Source of the DNA: Planctomycetota bacterium
GTDB taxonomy: Bacteria; Planctomycetota; Planctomycetia; Gemmatales; Gemmataceae
DNA length: 64,000 nucleotides
NCBI GenBank assembly: GCA_021781415.1
Contig: JAJXWW010000025.1
Location: 57,646 to 121,645 of the forward strand
Direction of reading: 5' to 3'
Below are positions 8,855 to 17,296 of this stretch, piece after piece. The position numbers and the translations under genes are program-made. The notes below the pieces were generated by a model. That model saw only the letters and a program-made list of their open reading frames with translations. It was not told the origin of the DNA and did no database searches. Positions within the stretch are counted from its first letter, which is position 1; every line of letters begins with the position of its first letter.

Positions 8855-8889
8855 AATCACCCCGACGACCGGGAACCGCCGGGGTGATT
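8855..8889 (-). terminator. Possible hairpin terminator
   Basis: AATCACCCCG and CGGGGTGATT form a 10-bp perfect stem with a 15-base loop. It lies about 80 bp beyond the stop codon of the secreted protein gene at 8972-9850 and before the SNF2 gene, both on the minus strand. There is no clear T-run, so a terminator role is only inferred. Confidence 0.4.
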
Positions 8890-8971
8890 GTAACCGACGA
8901 CTTCTGAGAGGCGATCCGAGATGCCCATCATCCCTGAGTAAAGGGGAGAGGAGGGCTTTTCGGACAGTCTC

Positions 8972-9850
8972 TTACTTCTTCTCGGTTTCGTAGACGGTGC
9001 GTTTGATGACGTACTTCTCGGCGTTTTCCTTGCACCACTCCTTGGCCTTGGCCGGAAACTCTTTGTAGTCCTTCGGCGGCTTCCAACCGTCCTTCTCCGT
9101 CAGCTGCAATTGTCCGAAGATCATTTGCGGATTCATCTGGAACGGTCCCGGACGGGCGGGCCGAGCTTCCCAATCGGCCTCGGCCAACGTCAGCAGGATT
9201 TTCTTGCTCAGGTCGGCGTCGATGGGCTTCTGCACTGGCTTGCCGGGTTTGTACTGACGGAACTTCGACATCAACATGCCGGCGGTTAAGATGCGATCGG
9301 CCATTTCCTTCGATTCCAAGCCAACCTTGGGATCGGCGAGCAGCTTCACGCAGCGCTTGGTTTCATCGACATCCTTCTCAAAGTTCGTGTTACCCGCTTT
9401 GCTGATGACGCTGAAGTACATCGGCGCGATGTAGAAATCGCCGTCGTGATGTTTGGTCAAAAACATCAGTGCTTCCATATCGAGTGTGAAATTGACGCCC
9501 ATCGGACGGCGAATGCCGGGGCGAATCGGCCCGCCGGGAGCAGCGCCGCCCACGGCCGGCGGGATGAAGCCAACCTTGATTTCCTTGGTTCCCTTGATGC
9601 CCGCGACGGTGCTTTCCACCTTGACGATGGCGATCTGATACTCGACTTTGTCTTTGGCTCCGGGAGCGGGAGTCGCCGACACGGTTCGATCGCCGAACCC
9701 AGTCACTTTGCCGACCACGATGACTTCGGCATTGGCCACGCGCTGCGAAATCGGTTGCGGCGCGATCATCATCGCCTTGGCGGAACCGAGCGAGGTCGCC
9801 ATGGCCAAGCACAGCAAACCCAGCAGTCCCGTCCACATCGTTCGTTTCAT
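8972..9850 (-). CDS. Secreted protein of unknown function
   Basis: A 292-aa protein with a clear signal peptide (MKRTMWTGLLGLLCLAMATSLGSAKA, cleavage near 26) and GAGGAGC upstream of the ATG. The mature part begins with a beta-rich segment (ISQRVANAEVIVVGKVTGF), which resembles exported planctomycete proteins that start with an OB-like or TIMP-like module, followed by a Gly/Pro-rich loop (GGAAPGGPIRPG) and a helical, Lys-rich C-terminus. No catalytic motif or cysteine pattern is visible. It is a single gene between the SNF2 gene and the divergent rRNA methyltransferase. Confidence 0.75.
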   Translation of the reverse strand: MKRTMWTGLLGLLCLAMATSLGSAKAMMIAPQPISQRVANAEVIVVGKVTGFGDRTVSATPAPGAKDKVEYQIAIVKVESTVAGIKGTKEIKVGFIPPAVGGAAPGGPIRPGIRRPMGVNFTLDMEALMFLTKHHDGDFYIAPMYFSVISKAGNTNFEKDVDETKRCVKLLADPKVGLESKEMADRILTAGMLMSKFRQYKPGKPVQKPIDADLSKKILLTLAEADWEARPARPGPFQMNPQMIFGQLQLTEKDGWKPPKDYKEFPAKAKEWCKENAEKYVIKRTVYETEKK

Positions 9851-10078
9851 GTAAAGTTGCTCCTCGTGAAAAGAAGGCTACGGGATCTACTCTCACCGAA
9901 CATCGGCGGCGAAAACGGCGCGTCCCGTATCGAGATCCGACGAACGAGCAGATGGTTTGGATTGGAAGACTTTCATTTTTGGCAGACGAATATCTCCATC
10001 GACGAACGCTGCCGCGCGGTCGAGTCGGCGATAGTCTGACAAGGGGGTTCCAAACATTCTCAATCGGATCGAACGTTA

Positions 10079-11281
10079 ATGACTGATGTTGTATCTCTAC
10101 CTGCCGTGCGTTTGAAAATCGCTCGCCGCTCCTCCCATCCGTGGATCTTTCAAAAGATGGTTGAGAAGCCGTTGGAGCGTTTGCCGCCGGGAACGGTCGT
10201 GGACATTCTCGACCGCGAGGGGCAATGGGTGGGCCGTGGCTTCTATAATGGGCATTCGCGCATTTCCTTGCGCGTGTTGACGACGGATGCCCATGAGGCC
10301 ATCGACGAAGCCTTTTTCGCTCGGAAGATCGCTCGAGCGGTGGCCTTGCGACGGGATTGGTTGAATCTGGATGCCGTCGGCGACGCCTATCGCCTCGTTC
10401 ATTCCGAGGGCGACGGGCTGAGCGGATTGGTCGTCGATCGGTTTGGGGCGTCGATGGTGATGGAGTTTTTCGCCGCCGGGATGTATCGTTTCCGCTCGGC
10501 CATCGAATCGGCCCTCGCGACGCACTATCCCGATAGCCGATTCTACTGGTTCGCCGAGGAACACGTTCAGAAACAAGAATCGTTCGATTGCCGCGCTCCA
10601 GAGCCGCCACCACCCAGTGTCATTACCGAGCATGACGTGAAGTTCCGCGTCGCTCCGGGGAGCAAGCACAAAACGGGCTTCTTTCTCGATCAGCGCGACA
10701 ATCGCCGACGCCTCGCCTCCTTTTGCAAAGGAAAGCGCGTTCTCGACCTGTGTTGCAACACCGGCGGGTTTGCCGTTTATGCCAAGGTACTCGGTGAAGC
10801 CGACGAAGTGGTCGGGGTCGATCTCGACGAGCAAGCGTTGGCGCTGGCGCGACAGAATGCCGGACTGAATCAAACGCGCATCCGTTTCGTGCAAGCCGAT
10901 CTGTTCGCTTGGCTGCGCGACATTATCGGCACGGGACAGCGGTTCGACGTGGTCGTTCTCGATCCGGCCAAGCAGACGCGGGATCGAGAGGAAGTCGAGT
11001 ATGCGTTGAAGCGCTATCTGGACATGAACCGACTCGCGATGCAGGCGGTCTCTCCCGGAGGCATCTTCCTGACGTGTTCCTGCACCGGCTTGGTGAGCGA
11101 ATACGATTTCCTCGATACGATCCGCCGCGCCGCTTGGCAGGCCGGCCGCACCGCGCAAGTGCTAAGCGTCGCCGGAGCGGGAAGCGATCATCCCTTTTTC
11201 TTGCACGCGCCGGAAGGACGGTATTTGAAGGCGGTGTTCTGCCGAGTGGAGGACATGAAATCTTCCGAGCCGGAAGCGTAA
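10079..11281 (+). CDS. RlmI-like class I rRNA methyltransferase
   Basis: A 400-aa S-adenosylmethionine-dependent methyltransferase of the RlmI/RlmK-type family (COG1092), which modify 23S rRNA. An N-terminal PUA-like RNA-binding region (VRLKIARRSSHPWIFQKMV) is followed by a RlmI-type EEI-like linker and the Rossmann domain: KRVLDLCCNTGGFAVYA (motif I), VVGVDLDEQAL (motif II), VVLDPAKQTRD (motif IV) and FLTCSCTGLV with the catalytic-type cysteine. Length fits the family. No strong ribosome-binding site is seen before the ATG. The last seven codons (KSSEPEA) are made from a palindromic repeat that continues past the stop, so the original C-terminus was probably altered by repeat insertion. Confidence 0.88.
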   Translation: MTDVVSLPAVRLKIARRSSHPWIFQKMVEKPLERLPPGTVVDILDREGQWVGRGFYNGHSRISLRVLTTDAHEAIDEAFFARKIARAVALRRDWLNLDAVGDAYRLVHSEGDGLSGLVVDRFGASMVMEFFAAGMYRFRSAIESALATHYPDSRFYWFAEEHVQKQESFDCRAPEPPPPSVITEHDVKFRVAPGSKHKTGFFLDQRDNRRRLASFCKGKRVLDLCCNTGGFAVYAKVLGEADEVVGVDLDEQALALARQNAGLNQTRIRFVQADLFAWLRDIIGTGQRFDVVVLDPAKQTRDREEVEYALKRYLDMNRLAMQAVSPGGIFLTCSCTGLVSEYDFLDTIRRAAWQAGRTAQVLSVAGAGSDHPFFLHAPEGRYLKAVFCRVEDMKSSEPEA

Positions 11282-11458
11282 GCGACGCCATGTCTAACGT
11301 CGCATGAAATCTTCGGAGCCGGAAGCGTTAGCGACGGCATATTTACCGTCGCTAACGCTTCTGGCTCCGAATGAAGCGACGGCATGTTTACCGTCGCTAA
11401 CGCTTCCGGCTCCGAATGAAGCGACGGCATGTCTACCGTCGCACACACTTCCGGCTCG
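11256..11458. repeat. Cluster of palindromic GGAGCCGGAAGCGTTAGCGACGG repeats
   Basis: One full palindrome (11313-11370: GGAGCCGGAAGCGTTAGCG, spacer, CGCTAACGCTTCTGGCTCC) is flanked on the left by a decayed half-unit that supplies the end of the methyltransferase gene. On the right are two 45-bp tandem half-units (11371-11415 and 11416-11458). The block lies between convergent genes. The same sequence recurs at 43364-43525, so this is a dispersed repeat family. Regular unique spacers are absent, so it is not a CRISPR. Confidence 0.85.
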
Positions 11459-11471
11459 AAACGAGGTGGGA

Positions 11472-11711
11472 TCAACCTTCTTGTAAAAGGCGATCCACGT
11501 CGGCTTGAACGATCAAGCGCGACGGTTTGTCGAGCGCCATGCTGAGCCAACTCATCACGGTTGGAGTGAAGGGCAATTTCCCCTTCTTGAGAAACTCCAT
11601 CATGCGATGGTGGCGACGGATGCGCTCTTTCATTTTGAGCATCCCGTTGGTACGCCGAGATTCGGCCATGTCATAGCGCCGCTGTTCGCGGCGAATACGT
11701 CTTGCACCCAT
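11472..11711 (-). CDS. Small basic protein of unknown function
   Basis: A 79-aa protein with AAGGAG upstream of its ATG. The N-terminal half is strongly basic and helical (MGARRIRREQRRYDMAESRRT, MKERIRRHHRM), and the C-terminal half is more hydrophobic (PTVMSWLSMALDKPSRLIV). It has no signal peptide. The basic helix suggests binding to nucleic acid or the ribosome, but no family is recognised. Its 3' end abuts the repeat cluster, and sucD follows on the same strand about 100 bp upstream of its start. Confidence 0.65.
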   Translation of the reverse strand: MGARRIRREQRRYDMAESRRTNGMLKMKERIRRHHRMMEFLKKGKLPFTPTVMSWLSMALDKPSRLIVQADVDRLLQEG

Positions 11712-11806
11712 GACGAACTCCTTCGAGACGAATCGAGGCCTCTAGCAAAGAGAGTAACATAGCGAACGCGGCGGTCATCGAACAGGCCGCGCGGCAAGAA
11801 GGCCGC

Positions 11807-12685
11807 TCATCCGGCTTTGCTCTTCATCGCGCGCTGGAGGGTGACGCCGAGGTCGGCGGGACTATCGGCCACGGCGATTCCGGCGGCGCGGAACGCGGCG
11901 ATTTTGTCCTTTGCCATGCCGCTGCCGCCGCTAATGATCGCGCCGGCGTGCCCCATCCGCTTGCCTTCGGGAGCCGTTTGACCGGCGATAAAGGCGGCTA
12001 CCGGCTTGGTGACGTACTTCTTCACATACTCCGCTGCCCGCTCTTCCGCCGTGCCGCCGATCTCGCCGATGAGTAGAATCGCCTCGGTATGCGGATCGTC
12101 CTGAAACATCTTCAACAAATCGATCTGGTTGGTACCGATGATCGGATCGCCGCCGATGCCCACGCACGTCGATTGTCCGAGTCCGAGATGGGACAGCTGC
12201 CAGACGGCCTCGTAGGTCAGCGTGCCGCTGCGGCTAATGACGCCGACCGGACCCGGTTTGTGAATGTAACCGGGCATGATGCCGATCTTGCATTGTCCCG
12301 GCGTGATGACGCCCGGACAGTTCGGGCCGATCAGACGGCAGCTCTTGCCTTTCAGGAAGCGAGCGACGCGGGCCATATCGAGAATCGGGATGCCCTCGGT
12401 AATGGCGACGATCACCTCGATCCCGGCGTCGGCAGCTTCGAGAATCGCATCGCCCGCCCCCGCCGGAGGCACGAAGATCATGCTGGCGTTGGCCCCGGTT
12501 TTCTCGACCGCCTCGGCGACGGTGTTGAACAGGTGAAAACCTTCCTTGGTCGTCCCGCCTTTACCCGGTACCACGCCGCCGACGACTTGCGTCCCATACT
12601 CGCGGCAGAGCTTGGCGTGATTCGTCCCCGCTTTGCCCATCCCCTGGCAGAGAACCTTGGTATTTTTATTAACGAGAATGCTCAT
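11807..12685 (-). CDS. sucD: Succinyl-CoA ligase (ADP-forming) subunit alpha
   Basis: A 292-aa alpha subunit of succinyl-CoA synthetase, which with SucC interconverts succinyl-CoA and succinate with nucleotide triphosphate formation in the TCA cycle. The CoA-binding Rossmann region ([30 protein letters not shown]) and ligase region ([40 protein letters not shown]) are intact, and the phospho-histidine lies in [14 protein letters not shown]. Length fits the family. GAGGAAGCG precedes the ATG. The beta subunit gene sucC, usually adjacent, is not in this window; the upstream neighbour is an EF-P gene. Confidence 0.95.
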   Translation of the reverse strand: MSILVNKNTKVLCQGMGKAGTNHAKLCREYGTQVVGGVVPGKGGTTKEGFHLFNTVAEAVEKTGANASMIFVPPAGAGDAILEAADAGIEVIVAITEGIPILDMARVARFLKGKSCRLIGPNCPGVITPGQCKIGIMPGYIHKPGPVGVISRSGTLTYEAVWQLSHLGLGQSTCVGIGGDPIIGTNQIDLLKMFQDDPHTEAILLIGEIGGTAEERAAEYVKKYVTKPVAAFIAGQTAPEGKRMGHAGAIISGGSGMAKDKIAAFRAAGIAVADSPADLGVTLQRAMKSKAG

Positions 12686-12700
12686 GTGTCGCTTCCTCTA

Positions 12701-12788
12701 TCGGCTATCTTCTCGGCTGTCGTCAATCGGCTGTCGGCTGTCGTTATTTGTATTGAGCCGATAGCCGACTGCCGACTGCCGATAGCCG
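12701..12788. repeat. GGCTATCGG/GGCTGTCGG simple-repeat block
   Basis: Repeated short words (CGGCTATC, CGGCTGTCGGCTGTCG) are followed by the inverted form (GCCGATAGCCGACTGCCGACTGCCGATAGCC), giving an imperfect inverted repeat between the EF-P and sucD genes. A similar block, CGGCTATCGGCAATCGGCTATCGG, occurs at 42240-42266. Confidence 0.7.
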
Positions 12789-12791
12789 TTC

Positions 12792-13358
12792 TCACTTGGC
12801 TCGGCCGAGGTACTCGCCGGTGCGGGTGTCGATGGATAGCACGTCACCGATGCCCACGAAGGGCGGCACGCTGATTTTGAGTCCGGTTTCGAGGGTGGCC
12901 GGTTTGTACTGTGCCGCCGCCGTCGCGCCTTTCAGCGCGGGATCGGTTTCTGTCACGATCAACTCGACTGTGTTCGGCAATTCCAAGCTCAGCGGTTTGC
13001 TTTCGTGAAACACCACCTTGGCATCGTCGTTTTCTTTCAAGTACAACATTTGATCGCCGATCCATTCCTTGCTCAGATGGATCTGATCGAACGTCTCTTT
13101 GTCCATGAAGACGAACTCATCGCCCTCTCGATAGAGATATTGCATGGGCCGCGTTTCGAGGTACGCTTGTTCGACTTTGTCTTCGGGATGGACGCGCTTG
13201 TCGTTGACGAAGCCCGTCTTGACGTTTTTCAGTTTGAGGCGCAGTTTGGACGGCAGGTTGCCGGGCGTTTTCAGATCGCGGTCCATGACCTGAAAGAGCT
13301 GCCCTTCTTCGACGATAATCATGCCGCGACGAAGTTCACTGTACGCAATCGATGCCAC
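12792..13358 (-). CDS. efp: Elongation factor P, paralogue 1
   Basis: A 188-aa EF-P with the full three-domain length (KOW-like N-domain and two OB folds). The translation factor binds ribosomes stalled at polyproline and promotes peptide-bond formation. Start is GTG (MASIAYSELRRGM). The beta3-beta4 loop reads LKTPGNLPSK, placing Asn at position 34, where E. coli EF-P has the modified Lys34 and other bacteria have Arg or Lys. The C-terminus has the family signature (LETGLKISVPPFVGIGDVLSIDTRTGEYLGRAK). It lies 18 bp downstream of a second EF-P gene in the same orientation. Confidence 0.95.
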   Translation of the reverse strand: MASIAYSELRRGMIIVEEGQLFQVMDRDLKTPGNLPSKLRLKLKNVKTGFVNDKRVHPEDKVEQAYLETRPMQYLYREGDEFVFMDKETFDQIHLSKEWIGDQMLYLKENDDAKVVFHESKPLSLELPNTVELIVTETDPALKGATAAAQYKPATLETGLKISVPPFVGIGDVLSIDTRTGEYLGRAK

Positions 13359-13376
13359 GTTCGTAATCCCTCTCGT

Positions 13377-13946
13377 TTACTTGGCTCTACTAAGGTATTC
13401 GCCGGTTCGGGTATCAACTTGCACGATTTCGCCTATGCTGATGAAAGGCGGAACCGTGATTTTGAGACCCGTCTCCAAGGTGGCCGGCTTATACTGCGCG
13501 GCGGCCGTCGCGCCTTTGACCGACGGTTCGGTCTCCATCACTTTGAGTTCCACCGTGGCGGGCAACTCCAGGCTGATCGCCTTGCCGTCGTAGAAAGTCA
13601 CCTGGGCGTCCTCGTTCTCTTTCAGATAGAGGATCATTTCGCCGGCCAACTCTTCGCTCAGCGTAACCTGATCGAAGGATTCCTTGTCCATGAAAACGAA
13701 TCCGTCGGTCTCTTTATAGAGATATTGCATCGATCGTTTGTCGAGATACGCCAATTCGACTTTATCTTCGGGACGAAAGCGCTTCGGAGTGACGGCTCCG
13801 GTTTTCAGATTCTTGAGCTTGAGGTTGAGAATGGCGCGCCAGTTCCCCGGCGTGTTCAAATCGCGGTCGATGACCGAATAAAGCTGTCCATCTTCCCCGA
13901 CGATGACCATGCCCTTGCGAGCTTGGCTATAGTTGATCGTGGCCAC
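13377..13946 (-). CDS. Elongation factor P, paralogue 2
   Basis: A 189-aa EF-P. I chose the GTG at 13946 because AAGGAG lies just upstream and the protein then begins MATINYSQARKGM, colinear with its neighbour; the longer track frame adds a non-homologous N-terminus. The two paralogues match along their whole length, including the C-terminal OB fold. The loop tip reads LNTPGNWRAI, again with Asn in the position usually modified (residue 35 here), but with WRAI in place of LPSK after it. It is the first gene of the tandem pair. The two may serve different stall motifs, which is inference. Confidence 0.93.
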   Translation of the reverse strand: MATINYSQARKGMVIVGEDGQLYSVIDRDLNTPGNWRAILNLKLKNLKTGAVTPKRFRPEDKVELAYLDKRSMQYLYKETDGFVFMDKESFDQVTLSEELAGEMILYLKENEDAQVTFYDGKAISLELPATVELKVMETEPSVKGATAAAQYKPATLETGLKITVPPFISIGEIVQVDTRTGEYLSRAK

Positions 13947-14315
13947 GTCATCTCCTTGTTCGGATCGGTATCTATCCGGGTGGAGCCCCATCGTAAACCG
14001 TCAATGTAGCAAGTAAAGTCCGTCGTGAGAAGAGCGCTCGACTTCGAGGAAATGGGTCCGCGTCTCGGCGACTGTAACGATTGTGCCGAATACACGCGGA
14101 CTGCAGTGGGCGGAGGTTGGAACTCGCCCCATCCAACCGGCGATCCGTTACTGTCGTTGCGAGCTACACGCCGAAAAAGGAATCATGTTTCCGCGAGGTA
14201 TGGCAGGCGGCGCGACCGATTCCCAAGAGGAGTGTCTTTCTCATGGATGAGAGAGGACCGGGATCGAATGCGACAAGTCCGTTGCCGTTCGCGGCTAAAT
14301 GAGGAACGGATTCCC
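13947..14315. other. Divergent intergenic region between efp and thioredoxin-like gene
   Basis: This gap separates divergent genes and should hold both promoters; I cannot place either with confidence. A possible 19-codon leader frame (14243-14302, MDERGPGSN...) preceded by GAGGAG ends 13 bases before the start of the next gene. It is too short to support without data. Confidence 0.35.
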
Positions 14316-15482
14316 ATGAAATCGACTCGGAACTGGTTGACCACCTCGGTCGTCGGCCTCGTCCTCGCCCTCGCCTCAAACACTTTCGCCGGCTCCCCCT
14401 ACGCGCCCGTCAAGGCGGCGCGAACTATCCCGAAGGCTCCCGCGACGACGACCGAAGAAGTCGCCGATGAGGAGAAGTTGCGCCCCTTGTTGGACAAATT
14501 GAGCGAACTGAGTCAGGCCATCGACCGCAACGCTCAGTCACCGCAGGTGTGGCAATATCATTTGGAACAAGCCGAGGTCTTGCTTCGTCTCGCCGCCCAA
14601 TCGCGGCAGAAAGAACGCGAGGATATTCTGCACATGGCGGTGGACGCCTATTCGAGTGCCGCTCTTCTCTGTCCGCGCGAACAGCCCGTCGGCTTGCAAC
14701 GTCTGCGGGAATTGCCTGCGCGGTTGGCTCAGTATTTCCCCGGTAGCCCCGCCATTTTGTACTCCGTTCAACAAGGAATCGAGGCGGATTACACGTTGGA
14801 GTTGGAGAAAACGGGCGGCGACAAGGTTAAGGCGGAGGAGTATCACTGCAAGCGTCTCATGCAATTCGCTCGGCAGAACTCCGAATTTCCCGAAGCGGCC
14901 AAGGCGGTGTTGCAGGCGGCTCACATCCACGAATCGCTCGGCCAGAACGAAGAAGCCTGTCGCTGTTATCGCCTTTTGATCGACCGCTTTCCCGACAATC
15001 CGGCGGCACGGAAGGCGGGCGGCGCACTGTGGCGTTTGGGAGATAAACACCAGCCGATGTCGCTCGAACTCCCCCTGCTGTACGGAGCCGCCGGTTCGGG
15101 TAGCAGCGCGCTGCATCTCGACGAACTGCGCGGACGATTGGTCGTCGTCTATTTCTGGACGAGTACCAGCGAACACGTCGAGGAGGATTTTCGACAGCTG
15201 AAGCAACTCACGGATCGCTATGCCGGGCGCGGGATGGAGGTCGTTTATGTCAACATGGATAACGATGCGTCTCAGGCGCGCGCCTTCCTGTCCGGTCGGC
15301 TCACGGCCGGCGTTCACGTTCATCAGCCGGGTGGTATCGAGAGTTCCGTCGCCGAACGGTACGGGATACAGTCGTTGCCGCAGGCGTTCCTCGTCGGCAG
15401 AGATGGATCGCTGCTGAAACACTCGCTCAGCATCGAACGCTTGGAAGCAGAAATAGCCCTCCAAATGCCTCGCCGTCGATAG
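14316..15482 (+). CDS. Secreted TPR / thioredoxin-fold protein lacking redox cysteines
   Basis: A 388-aa exported protein. The ATG at 14316 follows GAGGAACGG and opens a signal peptide (MKSTRNWLTTSVVGLVLALASNTFAG). The middle (about 50-235) is helical with TPR-like pairs (AEVLLRLAAQSRQKEREDIL, AAHIHESLGQNEEACRCYRLLIDRFPDNPAARKA). The C-terminal 145 residues are a TlpA/AhpC-type thioredoxin fold: LDELRGRLVVVYFWTSTSEHVEEDF, GMEVVYVNMDND, GIQSLPQAFLVGRDG with the cis-Pro. The active-site position after the strand reads WTSTSEH, with no CxxC, so it cannot do thiol-disulfide exchange by the usual mechanism. It is a single gene followed by a strong hairpin. Confidence 0.82.
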   Translation: MKSTRNWLTTSVVGLVLALASNTFAGSPYAPVKAARTIPKAPATTTEEVADEEKLRPLLDKLSELSQAIDRNAQSPQVWQYHLEQAEVLLRLAAQSRQKEREDILHMAVDAYSSAALLCPREQPVGLQRLRELPARLAQYFPGSPAILYSVQQGIEADYTLELEKTGGDKVKAEEYHCKRLMQFARQNSEFPEAAKAVLQAAHIHESLGQNEEACRCYRLLIDRFPDNPAARKAGGALWRLGDKHQPMSLELPLLYGAAGSGSSALHLDELRGRLVVVYFWTSTSEHVEEDFRQLKQLTDRYAGRGMEVVYVNMDNDASQARAFLSGRLTAGVHVHQPGGIESSVAERYGIQSLPQAFLVGRDGSLLKHSLSIERLEAEIALQMPRRR

Positions 15483-15493
15483 GAGCCTCATTT

Positions 15494-15520
15494 CCTCTCT
15501 CTCCCTACGGGAGAGAGAGG
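15494..15520 (+). terminator. Hairpin after thioredoxin-like gene
   Basis: CCTCTCTCTCCC-TAC-GGGAGAGAGAGG is a perfect 12-bp stem with a 3-base loop, 11 bases after the stop codon at 15482. A purine-rich run follows rather than T residues. It fits a terminator or a repeat of the CTCTCCC type seen at 56.7 kb. Confidence 0.55.
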
Positions 15521-15642
15521 TAGGGTGAGAGGGAAAAAGTTGCCGATTCCTCCCGATTCAAACCGTATAAAGTATCTCCGGTTGCACGGAGAGATGCTTT
15601 CGGCGCAACGGTTTGGCCCTTCAGTTTGGGAGATCGGTCATC

Positions 15643-17145
15643 GTGAAACCTCGTACCCCGCTTCGGCAAATGGTCTACTCGATCGTACTCTTTTCGCTGA
15701 TTCTGCCTCCTTCGTTCGTAGGTGCGGCGGAGTCGAAGGCGAAAGTGTATGTGATTCTCTGGTTCGATACCGAGGATTACATGCTACCGGCAAGCGATGA
15801 TGCCGCGCTGCATCTGGCCAAGTTTCTGAGTGGCGAAGACATACGCGCAACCTTCAAGGTGGTCGGCGAGAAGGCGCGAACCTTGGAGAAGCGCAAACGC
15901 GCCGATGTCATTGAGGCTCTGAAAAAGCATGAGATCGGCTTTCATTCCAACTATCACAGCACGCAGCCGAGTCCGGCGATGTATCTGTCTCCCTTGGGAT
16001 GGGACGAGGGCGTCGCCGAGTTCGACCGTCGCGAAGGTCCGGGGCGCGCCGATGTCGAACGGATTTTCGGCCAAGCGCCGACGTGCTACGGGCAACCCGG
16101 CAGCTCGTGGGGGCCGCAGAGTTACGGAGCGATGAACCGTTGGGGGATGAAGGTCTATCTCGACGCCGGCAACCACGTCAATCTCAATGAAAAACCCTGT
16201 TACTATTGCAACACATTAAACCTCTACAAACTAGCTCATACGCTGCGGGCCGACTTGAACAATCCCGGCGAGTTGCCCCGCGCCGAAGAGCGATTCGCGC
16301 AGGCGCGTAAGGAATTGTTGGCCGAGGGGGGAGGTGTCGTCAGCATTTACTATCATCCGTGCGAATTCGTACACAAGAAGTTTTGGGATGGCGTCAACTT
16401 CGACCGCGGCCAGAATCCGCCGCGCGAAGACTGGAAGCAGCCTCCCGCCAAAACGGCGGAAGAGACGCGCTCCGCCTACCGAGTGTTCGAGGATTACATT
16501 CGCTTCCTCAAGCGATTTCCCGAAGTGCGTTTTATTACGTCTTCGGAGGCGGCAAAGCTGTACCGCGATCGAGCGCGCGACCATCGTTTTACGGTGGACG
16601 AGATCGGGGCCATTGCCAAATCGGTTGGCGACGAACCGTCCTTTCAGACATTGAAGGGATATTCGTTGTCCGCAAGCGAGGTGTTCGCCTTGCTGAACGC
16701 CTCCGTGGCCCAGTTGCCGGTGGAACGGCTGACTCTTTCAAAGACGCCGCTGGGGCCGACGGGACGGCTACCCGCGCTGACGGAAACGATAACGACCGAC
16801 GCCAATCAATTTCGACGAACGAGCCGCGATGTCGCCGATTACCTCGACAAACACGGACGCATTCCCAGCGCCGTTTGGTTGGGCAGTCGATCCGTGCCGC
16901 CCGAAGCGTATTTGTCCGCCTTGGCCCGCACGGCGAGGTTGCGCATCGACGGCAAGCCGTGGCCGGAGCGTGTCGAGATCAAGCCGGCGAAGTTGGCGGC
17001 CGCGCGCTACGTTTCGGAGGACGATCCCAAGAAGCTGTGGGGCTGGGTGATTTTCCCGCCTGGATTCCGCGCGCCCGCACTCATGGAATTGGCCAAGCGA
17101 CAGGCATGGACGTTGAAACCGGCTCTTCTCGATGGGGGAGAATAG
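15643..17145 (+). CDS. Polysaccharide-deacetylase-like exported protein
   Basis: A 500-aa protein with a GTG start at 15643 (GGGAGA upstream) and an N-terminal signal sequence (QMVYSIVLFSLILPPSFVGAAES). The NodB-like region shows YVILWFDTEDYMLP (metal Asp region), a helix with FLSGEDIRATFKVVGEKA, and IGFHSNYHSTQPSP, in place of the usual H(S/T)xxH. A later YYHPCEF could supply another metal ligand. This family (CE4 carbohydrate esterases) removes N-acetyl groups from polysaccharides, but here motif agreement is partial and the C-terminal 200 residues (LSASEVFALLNAS, ITTDANQFRRTSRDVADYL) are unassigned, resembling a pseudomurein-binding-repeat-like region. Substrate is unknown. Confidence 0.75.
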   Translation: MKPRTPLRQMVYSIVLFSLILPPSFVGAAESKAKVYVILWFDTEDYMLPASDDAALHLAKFLSGEDIRATFKVVGEKARTLEKRKRADVIEALKKHEIGFHSNYHSTQPSPAMYLSPLGWDEGVAEFDRREGPGRADVERIFGQAPTCYGQPGSSWGPQSYGAMNRWGMKVYLDAGNHVNLNEKPCYYCNTLNLYKLAHTLRADLNNPGELPRAEERFAQARKELLAEGGGVVSIYYHPCEFVHKKFWDGVNFDRGQNPPREDWKQPPAKTAEETRSAYRVFEDYIRFLKRFPEVRFITSSEAAKLYRDRARDHRFTVDEIGAIAKSVGDEPSFQTLKGYSLSASEVFALLNASVAQLPVERLTLSKTPLGPTGRLPALTETITTDANQFRRTSRDVADYLDKHGRIPSAVWLGSRSVPPEAYLSALARTARLRIDGKPWPERVEIKPAKLAAARYVSEDDPKKLWGWVIFPPGFRAPALMELAKRQAWTLKPALLDGGE

Positions 17146-17296
17146 CGGTTGGGAAGCTGGGAACACCGAGGAAATCAGACAAGTTCGCGGAGCGCGTCGC
17201 CCTCGTTTATTCCTCTTTTCCGCCACCTCTTCTTTCTGGTATAAGCCGCAACGTCGGAGACGACTTCGCCCTCCTGCCAACGGAACAGGGAAGGAA

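Noticed and set aside
9390-10613. 407-aa minus-strand frame spanning two gene ends
   Set aside because: Its composition is Arg/Ser-rich and it crosses the start of one gene and the antisense strand of the RlmI-like gene.
11256-11458. CRISPR array
   Set aside because: Units are palindromic and adjacent, with no unique spacers of constant length and no cas genes in the window.
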